Notes under the pieces: generated by a model
Seen by the model: the letters and a program-made list of their open reading frames with translations, nothing else
Database searches by the model: none
Told to the model about the DNA's origin: nothing
Assembly: GCA_020631295.1 (NCBI GenBank)
Contig: JAHDHN010000010.1
Coordinates: 10,987-24,647 of the forward strand
Length of the DNA stretch: 13,661 nucleotides
Reading direction: 5' to 3'
Origin: Rickettsiales bacterium
Lineage (GTDB): Bacteria; Pseudomonadota; Alphaproteobacteria; Rickettsiales; UBA8987
Translations under genes and position numbers: made by a program
Shown here: in pieces, positions 7,731 to 13,661 of the stretch
Position numbering within the stretch: the stretch's first letter is position 1
Layout: every line of letters starts with the position of its first letter

Positions 7731-8330
7731 TTATTGTAACAGCTGCATTAATTCTGCCCGCGCATGCGAAAGCGGGCGATCCAACGCTTCTGCCACATAA
7801 GTGGACAGAACATAGCCATTGGCACGCAGTGCGTCAATGGTGCTGGCATGCGGAGATATGCCTTCTGTTGCAAAGGTGCGTTGTAAACTATCTGCATCGG
7901 GCAAGGTGCCTGTTTCGCGTGCAAATTGTGCCTCAATTTTTGCAAATTGTTCCAGCCAATCAGGCTGGTGTAGTTGCTGTAAGAAATCTTGCAATGCAGT
8001 GAAAAATTCTGGGTGCGGGTCACGCTCAGGCAGAAAATAATAACAAAGATGCACAAGGGACTGCACCGCCAGCAATTTGGGGTGATGGGCCAAAATTTGC
8101 GGCATTACGGAATGGGAAAGTTCCACCGTGTAGCTGCCCAGCTGTGATTCTATGCGTGCATTCCAACTGCACCGTACATTATTGCCAGGTTGTAATATTG
8201 GCATGATGGTTTTTTTGCCACGCACCATGCCTTTATGCACGCCATGGCTGTGAGTAAACAAGGTCAGAAGTTGTTTATTGTCACTAAAAGGCTGCAGATG
8301 CAGCACAATGCCATCATCCTCCCATCGCAT
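7731..8330 (-). CDS. recO: DNA repair mediator RecO (short form)
   Basis: RecO helps load RecA onto SSB-coated single-stranded DNA in the RecFOR pathway and anneals strands. The N-terminal OB-fold is recognisable: MRWEDDGIVLHLQPFSDN (1-18), LLTLFTHSHGVHKGMVRGKK (21-40) and LQPGNNVRCSW (46-56). The rest is helical. At 199 residues it is shorter than the usual 230-250. The expected C-terminal segment (a DLxxC-like stretch followed by YVSP and G-A-V) is not present: the sequence passes from IEAQFARETG (132-141) straight to a divergent end. I found no continuation of that segment in another frame, so this looks like true shortening and not a frameshift. The ATG at 8330 overlaps the end of era by 17 bases. 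Position after rnc-era supports the call strongly. Confidence 0.88.
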   Translation of the reverse strand: MRWEDDGIVLHLQPFSDNKQLLTLFTHSHGVHKGMVRGKKTIMPILQPGNNVRCSWNARIESQLGSYTVELSHSVMPQILAHHPKLLAVQSLVHLCYYFLPERDPHPEFFTALQDFLQQLHQPDWLEQFAKIEAQFARETGTLPDADSLQRTFATEGISPHASTIDALRANGYVLSTYVAEALDRPLSHARAELMQLLQ

Positions 8331-9177
8331 TGGTCTTCTTCACCTTCACATAGAGCTCCAAATAGATGGGTACTTCAAAATGATATTCCATGTCCTTCTG
8401 TGCAGCAACGCGAATATCCTTAATGCGCGCGGCCTTATGGCCAATAATCATTTTCTTATGCCGCTCATTCTCCACCAGAATGCTGTGATAGATTTTCCAG
8501 CCTTTTTCCTCTTGCTGCAGCACATCAGTGGTAATCTCAATTCGGTAGGGCAGCTCTTCATCTAAAAAGAATAATGCCTTCTCGCGGGTGGTTTCTTCCA
8601 GCATGGCACGGGTGGTGATGTCAGTAATTTGGTCTTCTGGGAACATCCAAGGAGCATCATCTGCCATATCAAACAGCGCTTGTTTTACCTTATCCAGCCC
8701 ATCTGCTTTTAGCGAAGAGATCATGAATAAATGCGCAAAAGGGTGCAGTGAAAAATAATGCTCTGCCTGCTTTAGTAATGCCTGTTTTGGTGCTTTATCT
8801 ACCTTGTTCAGCGCCAACAGCAGCGGAATATTACGGCCCTTCAAGCGCTCAATAATATGATGCGTGTGTGGATTGTTAGGCTTGCAGGCATCGGTCAGAA
8901 TCAGTGCTGCGTCCACGCCTTCTGTGGCATCCCATGCTGCTTGCGCCAGTGCAGATTGGCTCACATTAGCAATAATGCCTGGTGTGTCCACAAACACAAT
9001 TTGCGTGTTCTCTTCGGTGTAAATGCCAGAAATACATTGCTGTGTGGTGTTGATTTTTGGTGTAACGATAGAAATTTTATGACCCACAAAATGGTTCACA
9101 AAGGTGGATTTTCCTGCATTGGGCGCACCCAAAATGGCGACCAAGAGCGAGCGTTGTTTGTCTAGCGAAATGCTCAC
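8314..9177 (-). CDS. era: GTPase Era, 16S rRNA/30S assembly factor
   Basis: Era is an essential-type GTPase that binds the 3' end of 16S rRNA during small-subunit maturation. The 287-residue product has G1 GAPNAGKST (17-25), G3 DTPG (64-67), G4 NKVD (124-127) and G5 SSL (154-156), followed by a C-terminal KH domain with ILVENERHKKMIIG (233-246) and YLELYVKVK (272-280). Two sites are unusual. The G2 loop reads NTTQQ where Era normally has QTTRH, and the KH GxxG loop reads GHKA (246-249), losing the second glycine. The start is a GTG at 9177 immediately after the rnc stop codon; no better ATG exists in frame before the G1 motif. Length is slightly below the usual 295-305, mainly at the C-terminus. 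Confidence 0.95.
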   Translation of the reverse strand: MSISLDKQRSLLVAILGAPNAGKSTFVNHFVGHKISIVTPKINTTQQCISGIYTEENTQIVFVDTPGIIANVSQSALAQAAWDATEGVDAALILTDACKPNNPHTHHIIERLKGRNIPLLLALNKVDKAPKQALLKQAEHYFSLHPFAHLFMISSLKADGLDKVKQALFDMADDAPWMFPEDQITDITTRAMLEETTREKALFFLDEELPYRIEITTDVLQQEEKGWKIYHSILVENERHKKMIIGHKAARIKDIRVAAQKDMEYHFEVPIYLELYVKVKKTNAMGG

Positions 9178-9849
9178 TTATGCATCACTCTCATCAATGA
9201 TTTCCAGCATGGCTTCTGCGGCAGCTTTTTCGGCCTCTTTCTTGCTGCTGCCTTCACCCAGTGCCGCGCCCAAATCTTGAATGGTCACCTGCATGCTAAA
9301 ATGCGGTGCATGGTCTGGCCCTTCGCGCTTGATTACTTCATAATGCGGCAACGGCAAGCCGCGCGCTTGGACGCGTTCTTGCAGCTCTGATTTTGGGTCC
9401 CGCGGCGCAGATTCCATGCTGCGTACCAAATCCATGAAATAGGCCTCAATCACTGTGCGGGTGGTTACATAGTCCGAATCCAGAAAAATCGCACCGATTA
9501 CAGATTCAAACATATTCTCCAAATTATTTTCGGTGATTTGACGGGCTTCCATATTATTAGTGCCGGTGATGTGCTGAATAAAGCCGCTCACCCGTGCCAG
9601 ATCGCTCAATGTTTTGCCACACACCAAAGCGGCGCGGCGCTTGGCCAGCCCGCCTTCGGGCTCATCGGGAAATGCTTGAAACAGCATTTCAGAAACCACC
9701 ATGCCCAGCACGGCATCGCCCAAAAACTCCAGGCGCTCATAGTTGATTTGCTTGCGCGCACCCGGGTGTGTCAGCGCTTCTTCCAGCAATTGTCCATTTT
9801 TAAAATTATAACCAAGAATATTACTCATGGAGGTGCTTATAACCTGCAT
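9178..9849 (-). CDS. rnc: Ribonuclease III
   Basis: RNase III cuts double-stranded RNA, including rRNA precursors and structured leaders. The 223-residue product has the signature ERLEFLGDAVL (38-48), the second metal-binding block NMFESVIGAIFLD (112-124), and a C-terminal double-stranded-RNA-binding domain from DPKSELQERVQARG (151-164) to SSKKEAEKAAAEAML (201-215). Predicted active-site residues are Glu41, Asp45 and Glu115; the fourth position, Asp in E. coli, is Asn112 here, a substitution I recall from other bacterial RNases III. The ATG at 9849 gives the usual spacing before the LGY motif. A TTG one codon upstream and an ATG at 9828 are alternatives, and none has a strong ribosome binding site. 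It directly abuts era. A repeat element lies about 40 bases upstream. Confidence 0.94.
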   Translation of the reverse strand: MQVISTSMSNILGYNFKNGQLLEEALTHPGARKQINYERLEFLGDAVLGMVVSEMLFQAFPDEPEGGLAKRRAALVCGKTLSDLARVSGFIQHITGTNNMEARQITENNLENMFESVIGAIFLDSDYVTTRTVIEAYFMDLVRSMESAPRDPKSELQERVQARGLPLPHYEVIKREGPDHAPHFSMQVTIQDLGAALGEGSSKKEAEKAAAEAMLEIIDESDA

Positions 9850-9890
9850 CAACTACCAATGCTACTGCTATTAAGGAATATGATGGCACT

Positions 9891-10061
9891 TGTCATTTCG
9901 AACGTAGGTGAGAAATCTCATGCCACTGTAGTTTCGCCTTTTTTGTGGTGGAGTATGCCCTTATGGTGAGTGCCTCTAGAATGTGGCATACGCAGCTTTT
10001 TTCTACGTCTCACCATTCGGGCACGAGATTCTTCAGTCGCTAACGCTCTTTCAGAATGACA
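9891..10061. repeat. Intergenic palindromic repeat with TGTCATT...AATGACA ends
   Basis: This 171-base stretch fills most of the gap between the lytic transglycosylase and rnc. The ends are imperfect inverted copies: TGTCATTTCGAACG at 9891 against CTTTCAGAATGACA ending at 10061, followed inward by GAGAAATCTCATGCC (9910-9924) against GGGCACGAGATTCTT (10019-10033). A central hairpin pairs GTATGCC (9953-9959) with GGCATAC (9985-9991). An ATGGTGAG/CTCACCAT pair also exists. From memory, GTCATTTCGAACG-type ends are common in small dispersed repeats of Rickettsiales and some other bacteria. It has no coding capacity and no T-run of a terminator. It is a different family from the two elements in the heme operon. 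Confidence 0.75.
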
Positions 10062-10076
10062 TTATTATTGGCTAAT

Positions 10077-12059
10077 TTACCGCAGTAAATCTTTTTCCAG
10101 CTGCAAGGTGGCACGGCGGTTCAGTAAGTGGCGGTAGACTTGCACATTCTCTGTCACGCGCATCACATAGTTGCGTGTTTCGTTAAACGGAATCATCTCA
10201 ATCCAGTCCACCACCTCTTCCACACTGCGCAGGCGACGCGGGTCACGGTTCGCGGCAATCCATTTGCGTGCATTGCCCGGTCCGGCATTATAGCTGGCAA
10301 TAGCTAAGATGTAGGAGCCATCAAATTCTTCAATGCGATCGGCCAGATATTTACTGCCGAGCGTGACGTTATAGCGCGGGTCTTTGGTGAGTTTATCACG
10401 CTTGTAACGCAAGCCGAGATCCTTGCTCACCCGCTTGGCGGTGGCAGGCATAAGCTGCATTAAGCCGCGCGCACCGGCATGGCTCTTCACCGTAGGATTA
10501 AACAGGCTTTCTTGCAGTGTAATGGCATAAATTAGCGGCAGTTCCGGTGCAGTAATGGGGTTGCCTTGTACGTCTGTGGTCATGTTATGTTGTGGGTAAT
10601 AATGTGCGTCAGCAATATGGTGCGTGATGTGGCTAAGGCGCTTTGCCACCCACACGCCATAATCATCGCGTCCAAAGCGTTTGATATGTTTCAGCAATGC
10701 TTCGCCTTGCGCCGGAGAGTTGGCATTTTCCACCGCCTGGGTAAAAAAGCGAATGGCATAATTATGTTGCCCGGCCTCATGCAGCAGCGCACCAGCCTTT
10801 ACCAAAGGATTGCGCAAAATGCTGTTATCATTACCTGCCTCTGAAAGTGCAATGCGCTTGCCGCCACGCTTTTGTTTGGCCAGCTGGCCGTAATAGGTGG
10901 TATCAAATTGTGCGGCAAAATCATACCATTTTGCTGCATTCTCGCTGTTATTCAGATCGTCACTGGCGCGGCCCAACCAATAGCCTGCCCGGCCCAAGCT
11001 GATAGGTGTTTTAACCGCATTATACATGGTGTAAAAATGACGATAAGCTTGCTTCGGCTTGTTCAAAAAACGCAGGCTAATCCAGCCGGCCAGCCATTCT
11101 GCATCCGAGAAGCTGGTGTTATGTTCGGTATCAGCAGGGAAGGAATGGGAGGAGGCCAAACCGTAAGCATAGCGCGCATCGCCCTTTTTTAGGGCATTAT
11201 TGATTTGGTAACGCGTCATCTTCCACCATTTTTCTGGGTATTTCAGCTCATTGGGAAGTTGCTGCAACAACCATTCTTTGGAAAAGCGTTTTCTGTGTTT
11301 GCGGTCATAGCGGTAGAGGTCATATAAAAACAGCTCATGGCTACGGAATTTTTTTGGCACGGCCTTGTGAATCTCAAACGGGTTGGTCTTTTTGGCTTTC
11401 AAACGCATCCATGTGTTGAAAAAGGATGTATGTTTTTTGCCCACCAGCACCATCATGGAATTCGCCGCCTCTGTATTTCCTTCATGGATCAGCGTGGCAA
11501 TTTTTTCCGCATGGTCTTGCTCGCGTAAATGCTTTCCATATAGATTGCGCACATGGTTGCGATAGGTGCGGTTGAGGCTGGCACCTGCCCAGCCTTCACG
11601 CAACCATTGCACGGCTTGTTTTTTGTCAAATAAGCCAGCCGGCTGTTGTTTCAACAGCGCCATGGCCAGCACTAATTTCCCACGTGCTGTATAGGGTGTG
11701 CGTAATGCACCATGCTCTGTAAACAGCTCAATCACTTTGCTTTCTGCATTGGTAAGTGGCAGATTGCCTTCTATCAATTTCTGCAGTTTGGTTTGGTTGG
11801 GCCATTTTACATTTCCATTGGTAAAATATTCCAGGCGCTTTAGGGTCAATCGGCCAGATGTAGACATCATCTCCCGCCATGCCACAATATCTTGCACAAG
11901 CTTGCTGCCTTGCTTGGCAATGGAGGCCGCTGCAGCATGATCCCCTTTTGCCGATTTTGCAAAGGCCTTTCCAAGCACCGTAGCATCATGTGACTTTGCC
12001 TGCAGATTGACCACAGGCAGGAGGCAGAACAGAAACAGAATAGAGGCTAGCTTTTTCAT
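10077..12059 (-). CDS. slt: Soluble lytic murein transglycosylase (Slt70-like)
   Basis: A periplasmic enzyme that cleaves peptidoglycan between MurNAc and GlcNAc with formation of 1,6-anhydro-MurNAc. The 660-residue protein starts with a signal peptide (MKKLASILFLFCLLPVVNLQA, 1-21). It continues with a long alpha-helical superhelical region (about 30-490) and ends with the SLT catalytic domain (about 505-645). Catalytic Glu517 is in ITLQESLFNP (513-522); the family usually has RQES, so Leu replaces Arg just before the motif. Further SLT motifs are SHAGARGLMQLMPATA (526-541), NVTLGSKYLADRI (564-576), AIASYNAGPGNARKWI (586-601) and IPFNETRNYVMRV (623-635). Length is near the Slt70 norm. It diverges from dapA over 50 bases, an arrangement I recall from other alphaproteobacteria. 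No clear ribosome binding site precedes the ATG. Confidence 0.93.
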   Translation of the reverse strand: MKKLASILFLFCLLPVVNLQAKSHDATVLGKAFAKSAKGDHAAAASIAKQGSKLVQDIVAWREMMSTSGRLTLKRLEYFTNGNVKWPNQTKLQKLIEGNLPLTNAESKVIELFTEHGALRTPYTARGKLVLAMALLKQQPAGLFDKKQAVQWLREGWAGASLNRTYRNHVRNLYGKHLREQDHAEKIATLIHEGNTEAANSMMVLVGKKHTSFFNTWMRLKAKKTNPFEIHKAVPKKFRSHELFLYDLYRYDRKHRKRFSKEWLLQQLPNELKYPEKWWKMTRYQINNALKKGDARYAYGLASSHSFPADTEHNTSFSDAEWLAGWISLRFLNKPKQAYRHFYTMYNAVKTPISLGRAGYWLGRASDDLNNSENAAKWYDFAAQFDTTYYGQLAKQKRGGKRIALSEAGNDNSILRNPLVKAGALLHEAGQHNYAIRFFTQAVENANSPAQGEALLKHIKRFGRDDYGVWVAKRLSHITHHIADAHYYPQHNMTTDVQGNPITAPELPLIYAITLQESLFNPTVKSHAGARGLMQLMPATAKRVSKDLGLRYKRDKLTKDPRYNVTLGSKYLADRIEEFDGSYILAIASYNAGPGNARKWIAANRDPRRLRSVEEVVDWIEMIPFNETRNYVMRVTENVQVYRHLLNRRATLQLEKDLLR

Positions 12060-12109
12060 GATGGTTATGCATATGATAGATCACAAAAATTACCAAGGAA
12101 AAACACAGC
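12060..12109. promoter_or_regulatory. Short divergent intergenic region between slt and dapA
   Basis: Both genes must start transcription within or very near these 50 bases. For dapA, TATGAT at 12072-12077 is a possible -10 and AAGGAA at 12095-12100 a ribosome binding site with 9-base spacing. For slt on the minus strand, a TTGGTA...TATGCA pair with a 17-base spacer is possible but weak. No operator could be identified. Confidence 0.4.
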
Positions 12110-12991
12110 ATGTTTCACGGTTCTTACACAGCATTACTCACGCCCTTTAAAGCCAAGCAGGTGGATGAGGTGGCGTTCGCCAACATGATAGAGCGCCAAA
12201 TTAACGCAGGCACGCATGGCTTGGTGCCCTGCGGTACCACCGGTGAGTCGCCTACGCTGAATCATAAAGAGCATAATGCGGTGATTGAGCAATGTGTGGA
12301 AGTGGCCGCTGGCCGCGCGAAAGTGATGGCGGGCACGGGCAGCAATTCCACCCGTGAGGCAGTGAGCATGACACAGCATGCAGAAGCCGTGGGCGCAGAT
12401 GCTGCATTGGTGATGACACCCTATTACAACAAGCCATCGCAGGAAGGTATTTACCAGCATTTCAAAACCATTCACGATCATTCGCATATCCCTATTTTCT
12501 TGTATAATATTCCTGGCCGCTCAGTGGTGGATATAGAGCAAGACACCATGGCGCGCTTGGCAGATTTGCCGCGCATTGTGGGTGTGAAGGATGCCACAGC
12601 AGATCTAGCGCGGCCCAGCGCATTGGTAAATCGCCTGGGTGGCAGTGCAGAGGGTTTTACCATGCTTTCTGGGGAAGACGCCACGGCGGTAGAGTTCAAT
12701 CAGCTGGGGGGGAAAGGTTGTATTTCCGTTACCGCCAATATTCTGCCAGAAGAATGTGCTGCCATGCAGCAAGCGTGTTTGGATGGTGATTTCGCCAAGG
12801 CCGCAACAATTCAAGACACACTCATGCCGCTGCATGATGTGATGTTCATTGAGTCCAACCCACAGCCGGCCAAATATGCCGCGCATCTGCTGGGCTTATG
12901 TGAAGACACCATGCGCTTGCCCATGGTGCCACCCTCTGAATACACCAAAGCAAAAATCCGCAGCGTGATGGAGCAGATGAAGCTGATTTAG
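12110..12991 (+). CDS. dapA: 4-hydroxy-tetrahydrodipicolinate synthase DapA
   Basis: This enzyme condenses pyruvate with aspartate semialdehyde in the first committed step of the diaminopimelate/lysine pathway, supplying the peptidoglycan cross-linking amino acid. The 293-residue product is full length and keeps the expected residues: Thr43-Thr44 in GTTGES (42-47), Tyr106 in TPYYNKP (103-109), Tyr132 and Arg137 in LYNIPGRS (131-138), and the Schiff-base lysine Lys160 in VGVKDA (157-162). The glycine-rich GEDATAVEFNQLGGKGCISV stretch is also typical. The ATG at 12110 follows AAGGAA at 12095-12100. It is divergent from slt. The stop codon overlaps the 3' end of the convergent AT-rich gene by 4 bases. 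In many alphaproteobacteria smpB follows dapA; it does not here. Confidence 0.97.
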   Translation: MFHGSYTALLTPFKAKQVDEVAFANMIERQINAGTHGLVPCGTTGESPTLNHKEHNAVIEQCVEVAAGRAKVMAGTGSNSTREAVSMTQHAEAVGADAALVMTPYYNKPSQEGIYQHFKTIHDHSHIPIFLYNIPGRSVVDIEQDTMARLADLPRIVGVKDATADLARPSALVNRLGGSAEGFTMLSGEDATAVEFNQLGGKGCISVTANILPEECAAMQQACLDGDFAKAATIQDTLMPLHDVMFIESNPQPAKYAAHLLGLCEDTMRLPMVPPSEYTKAKIRSVMEQMKLI

Positions 12992-13368
12992 GGTTTAGGA
13001 TTACTAATATGAAAGTTATGGATATTCAGTAGGTGTTGGCAAGCCTCCCTTACATTTTTCCGACATCGTGCAACCACTTTTCCAATTGTATGAATTTCTG
13101 GATTGCAAGAGTGCCCATATTGTTCTTTGTATACCTTCTTTTCTTTTTCTAATTTTGATTTTTGGTCTTCATGAAATTTACGATAAGCTGATATATCACT
13201 TTTTATTTCTTCTGGTGCTTCTTTGAGGAGGTGATCCCAATGTACTAATTTAAGAGGGGCATCAAAACTATCATACTCTTCTCCTAATCTTTTGGCAATT
13301 GGCCCAGAGCCAAGATATATATTACCAACTGCACATGCTATTTTTTCTAAATCATTATATATCGTCAT
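12988..13368 (-). CDS. Hypothetical protein, AT-rich orphan
   Basis: I do not recognise this 126-residue protein. It has no signal peptide and no membrane segment, so it is probably cytoplasmic. It has a charged, helix-prone middle with LLKEAPEEIKSDI (47-59) and HEDQKSKLEKEKKVYKEQYG (66-85), the latter possibly a short coiled coil. A C-terminal part follows with scattered cysteines and histidines (CNP, ARCRKN, ACQHLLNIHNFH). These are not spaced as a clear zinc motif. The ATG at 13368 has an AAGGAA ribosome binding site about 8 bases upstream and a plausible promoter further back, which supports a real gene. Composition is far more AT-rich than its neighbours (several sampled lines are 25-40 percent GC, against about 60 percent in parts of dapA), suggesting recent acquisition. 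Its end overlaps the dapA stop by 4 bases. Confidence 0.68.
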   Translation of the reverse strand: MTIYNDLEKIACAVGNIYLGSGPIAKRLGEEYDSFDAPLKLVHWDHLLKEAPEEIKSDISAYRKFHEDQKSKLEKEKKVYKEQYGHSCNPEIHTIGKVVARCRKNVREACQHLLNIHNFHISNPKP

Positions 13369-13412
13369 AAATTAATTCCTTACATAGTTAGGTTTAAGAT
13401 TTTTATTCTATC

Positions 13413-13441
13413 TTTATATTTTTCTGGAGGATAGTATTCAA
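13413..13441 (-). promoter_or_regulatory. Predicted promoter of the AT-rich orphan gene
   Basis: On the minus strand, TTGAAT (13436-13441) and TATAAA (13413-13418) are separated by 17 bases, close to the sigma-70 consensus. It is about 45 bases upstream of the ATG at 13368. The region is AT-rich overall, so chance matches are likelier than elsewhere. Confidence 0.5.
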
Positions 13442-13457
13442 TCTTATTTACACGCAC

Positions 13458-13485
13458 TTGACATATTCTGAATATTGTTTAATAT
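13458..13485 (+). promoter_or_regulatory. Predicted promoter of the TetR-family gene with overlapping dyad
   Basis: TTGACA (13458-13463) is a perfect -35 and TAATAT (13480-13485) a good -10 with a 16-base spacer. The -10 overlaps a dyad of two AATATT copies (13471-13476 and 13481-13486) separated by GTTT, a possible operator for self-repression by the TetR-family protein. AATATT is self-complementary and common in AT-rich DNA, so the operator idea is tentative. Confidence 0.55.
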
Positions 13486-13522
13486 TACGACTATACCATC
13501 TAATGAAGGAGTAATATGCGCA

Positions 13523-13661
13523 ATGGCGAGACGCAGTGACCACAGCCGTGATGAGTTGAAAGAGATGATATTGAACACCGCCGCAACCTTGCTGGCCGAT
13601 GGCGGTATTTATGCCATCAGCGCGCGGAATATTGCCGGGCAGATTGGCTATACGGTAGGCA
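13523..13661 (+). CDS. TetR-family transcriptional regulator (5' part only)
   Basis: The frame from the ATG at 13523 is open to the window edge and gives 46 residues. They match the N-terminal DNA-binding domain of TetR-family regulators: first helix RDELKEMILNTAATLLADGG (9-28), then a helix-turn-helix with YAISARNIAGQIGYTVG (30-46), where the recognition helix begins at the right edge. Codon composition is back to the GC level of the main genome. An AAGGAG ribosome binding site at 13506-13511 is 11 bases upstream, slightly long. An earlier ATG at 13516 is in another frame and stops after 7 codons. The ligand and targets cannot be inferred, since the sensor domain is outside the window. Confidence 0.82.
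   Translation, partial: MARRSDHSRDELKEMILNTAATLLADGGIYAISARNIAGQIGYTVG

Noticed and set aside
7427..8002. Plus-strand open frame of 191 codons crossing the recO/secreted-protein boundary
   Set aside because: It is antisense to two supported genes and shows no family signature.
13516..13539. ATG at 13516 as the start of the TetR-family gene
   Set aside because: That frame reaches a stop after 7 codons; the TetR-like sequence is in the frame of the ATG at 13523.
1..13661. CRISPR array, tRNA or rRNA genes, complete insertion sequence
   Set aside because: No regularly spaced direct repeats, tRNA-like or rRNA sequence, or transposase gene was seen on either strand.

Overview
The window looks like part of an alphaproteobacterial chromosome. 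The support is the gene content (rnc-era-recO, and a divergent lytic transglycosylase/dapA pair), the protein sequences, and intergenic palindromic repeats that resemble the small hairpin repeats I remember from Rickettsiales genomes. The genus cannot be fixed from this sequence. Overall composition is moderate in GC, except for a clearly AT-rich patch at about 13000-13510.

Positions 1-6182 (minus strand) hold a heme-acquisition operon in the Yersinia-like order hmuR-hmuS-hmuT-hmuU-hmuV. It encodes a TonB-dependent outer-membrane heme receptor, a cytoplasmic HemS/HmuS heme-handling protein, a periplasmic heme-binding protein, an ABC permease and an ABC ATPase. The ATPase runs off the left edge and lacks its C-terminus. 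A Fur-box-like sequence lies about 220 bases upstream of the receptor. Between the two sits a 157-base element with perfect 31-base terminal inverted repeats. A smaller element with the same paired-hairpin core lies between hmuR and hmuS. No tonB, exbB, exbD or hemP gene is present.

Positions 6183-9849 (minus strand) hold the tightly packed run rnc-era-recO (RNase III, Era GTPase, RecO repair mediator). It is followed 30 bases later by a gene for a large secreted protein of unknown function, with a possible small NTR/TIMP-like domain and a long Lys/Pro/Ala-rich tail. RecO is short, and Era has unusual residues in its G2 and KH loops.

Positions 9850-10076 hold a third, different intergenic palindromic repeat. 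Positions 10077-12991 hold an Slt-type lytic transglycosylase (minus) and dapA (plus), divergent across only 50 bases.

Beyond dapA, where many alphaproteobacteria have smpB, there is an AT-rich orphan gene on the minus strand that overlaps the dapA stop codon. After it come an AT-rich promoter region and the start of a TetR-family regulator that runs off the right edge.

The heme system works as a chain. HmuR moves heme across the outer membrane using TonB energy supplied from elsewhere, HmuT binds it in the periplasm, HmuUV pumps it inward, and HmuS receives or degrades it. The least ordinary features are the repeat elements placed inside the heme operon and its leader, the uncharacterised secreted protein and the AT-rich insertion.
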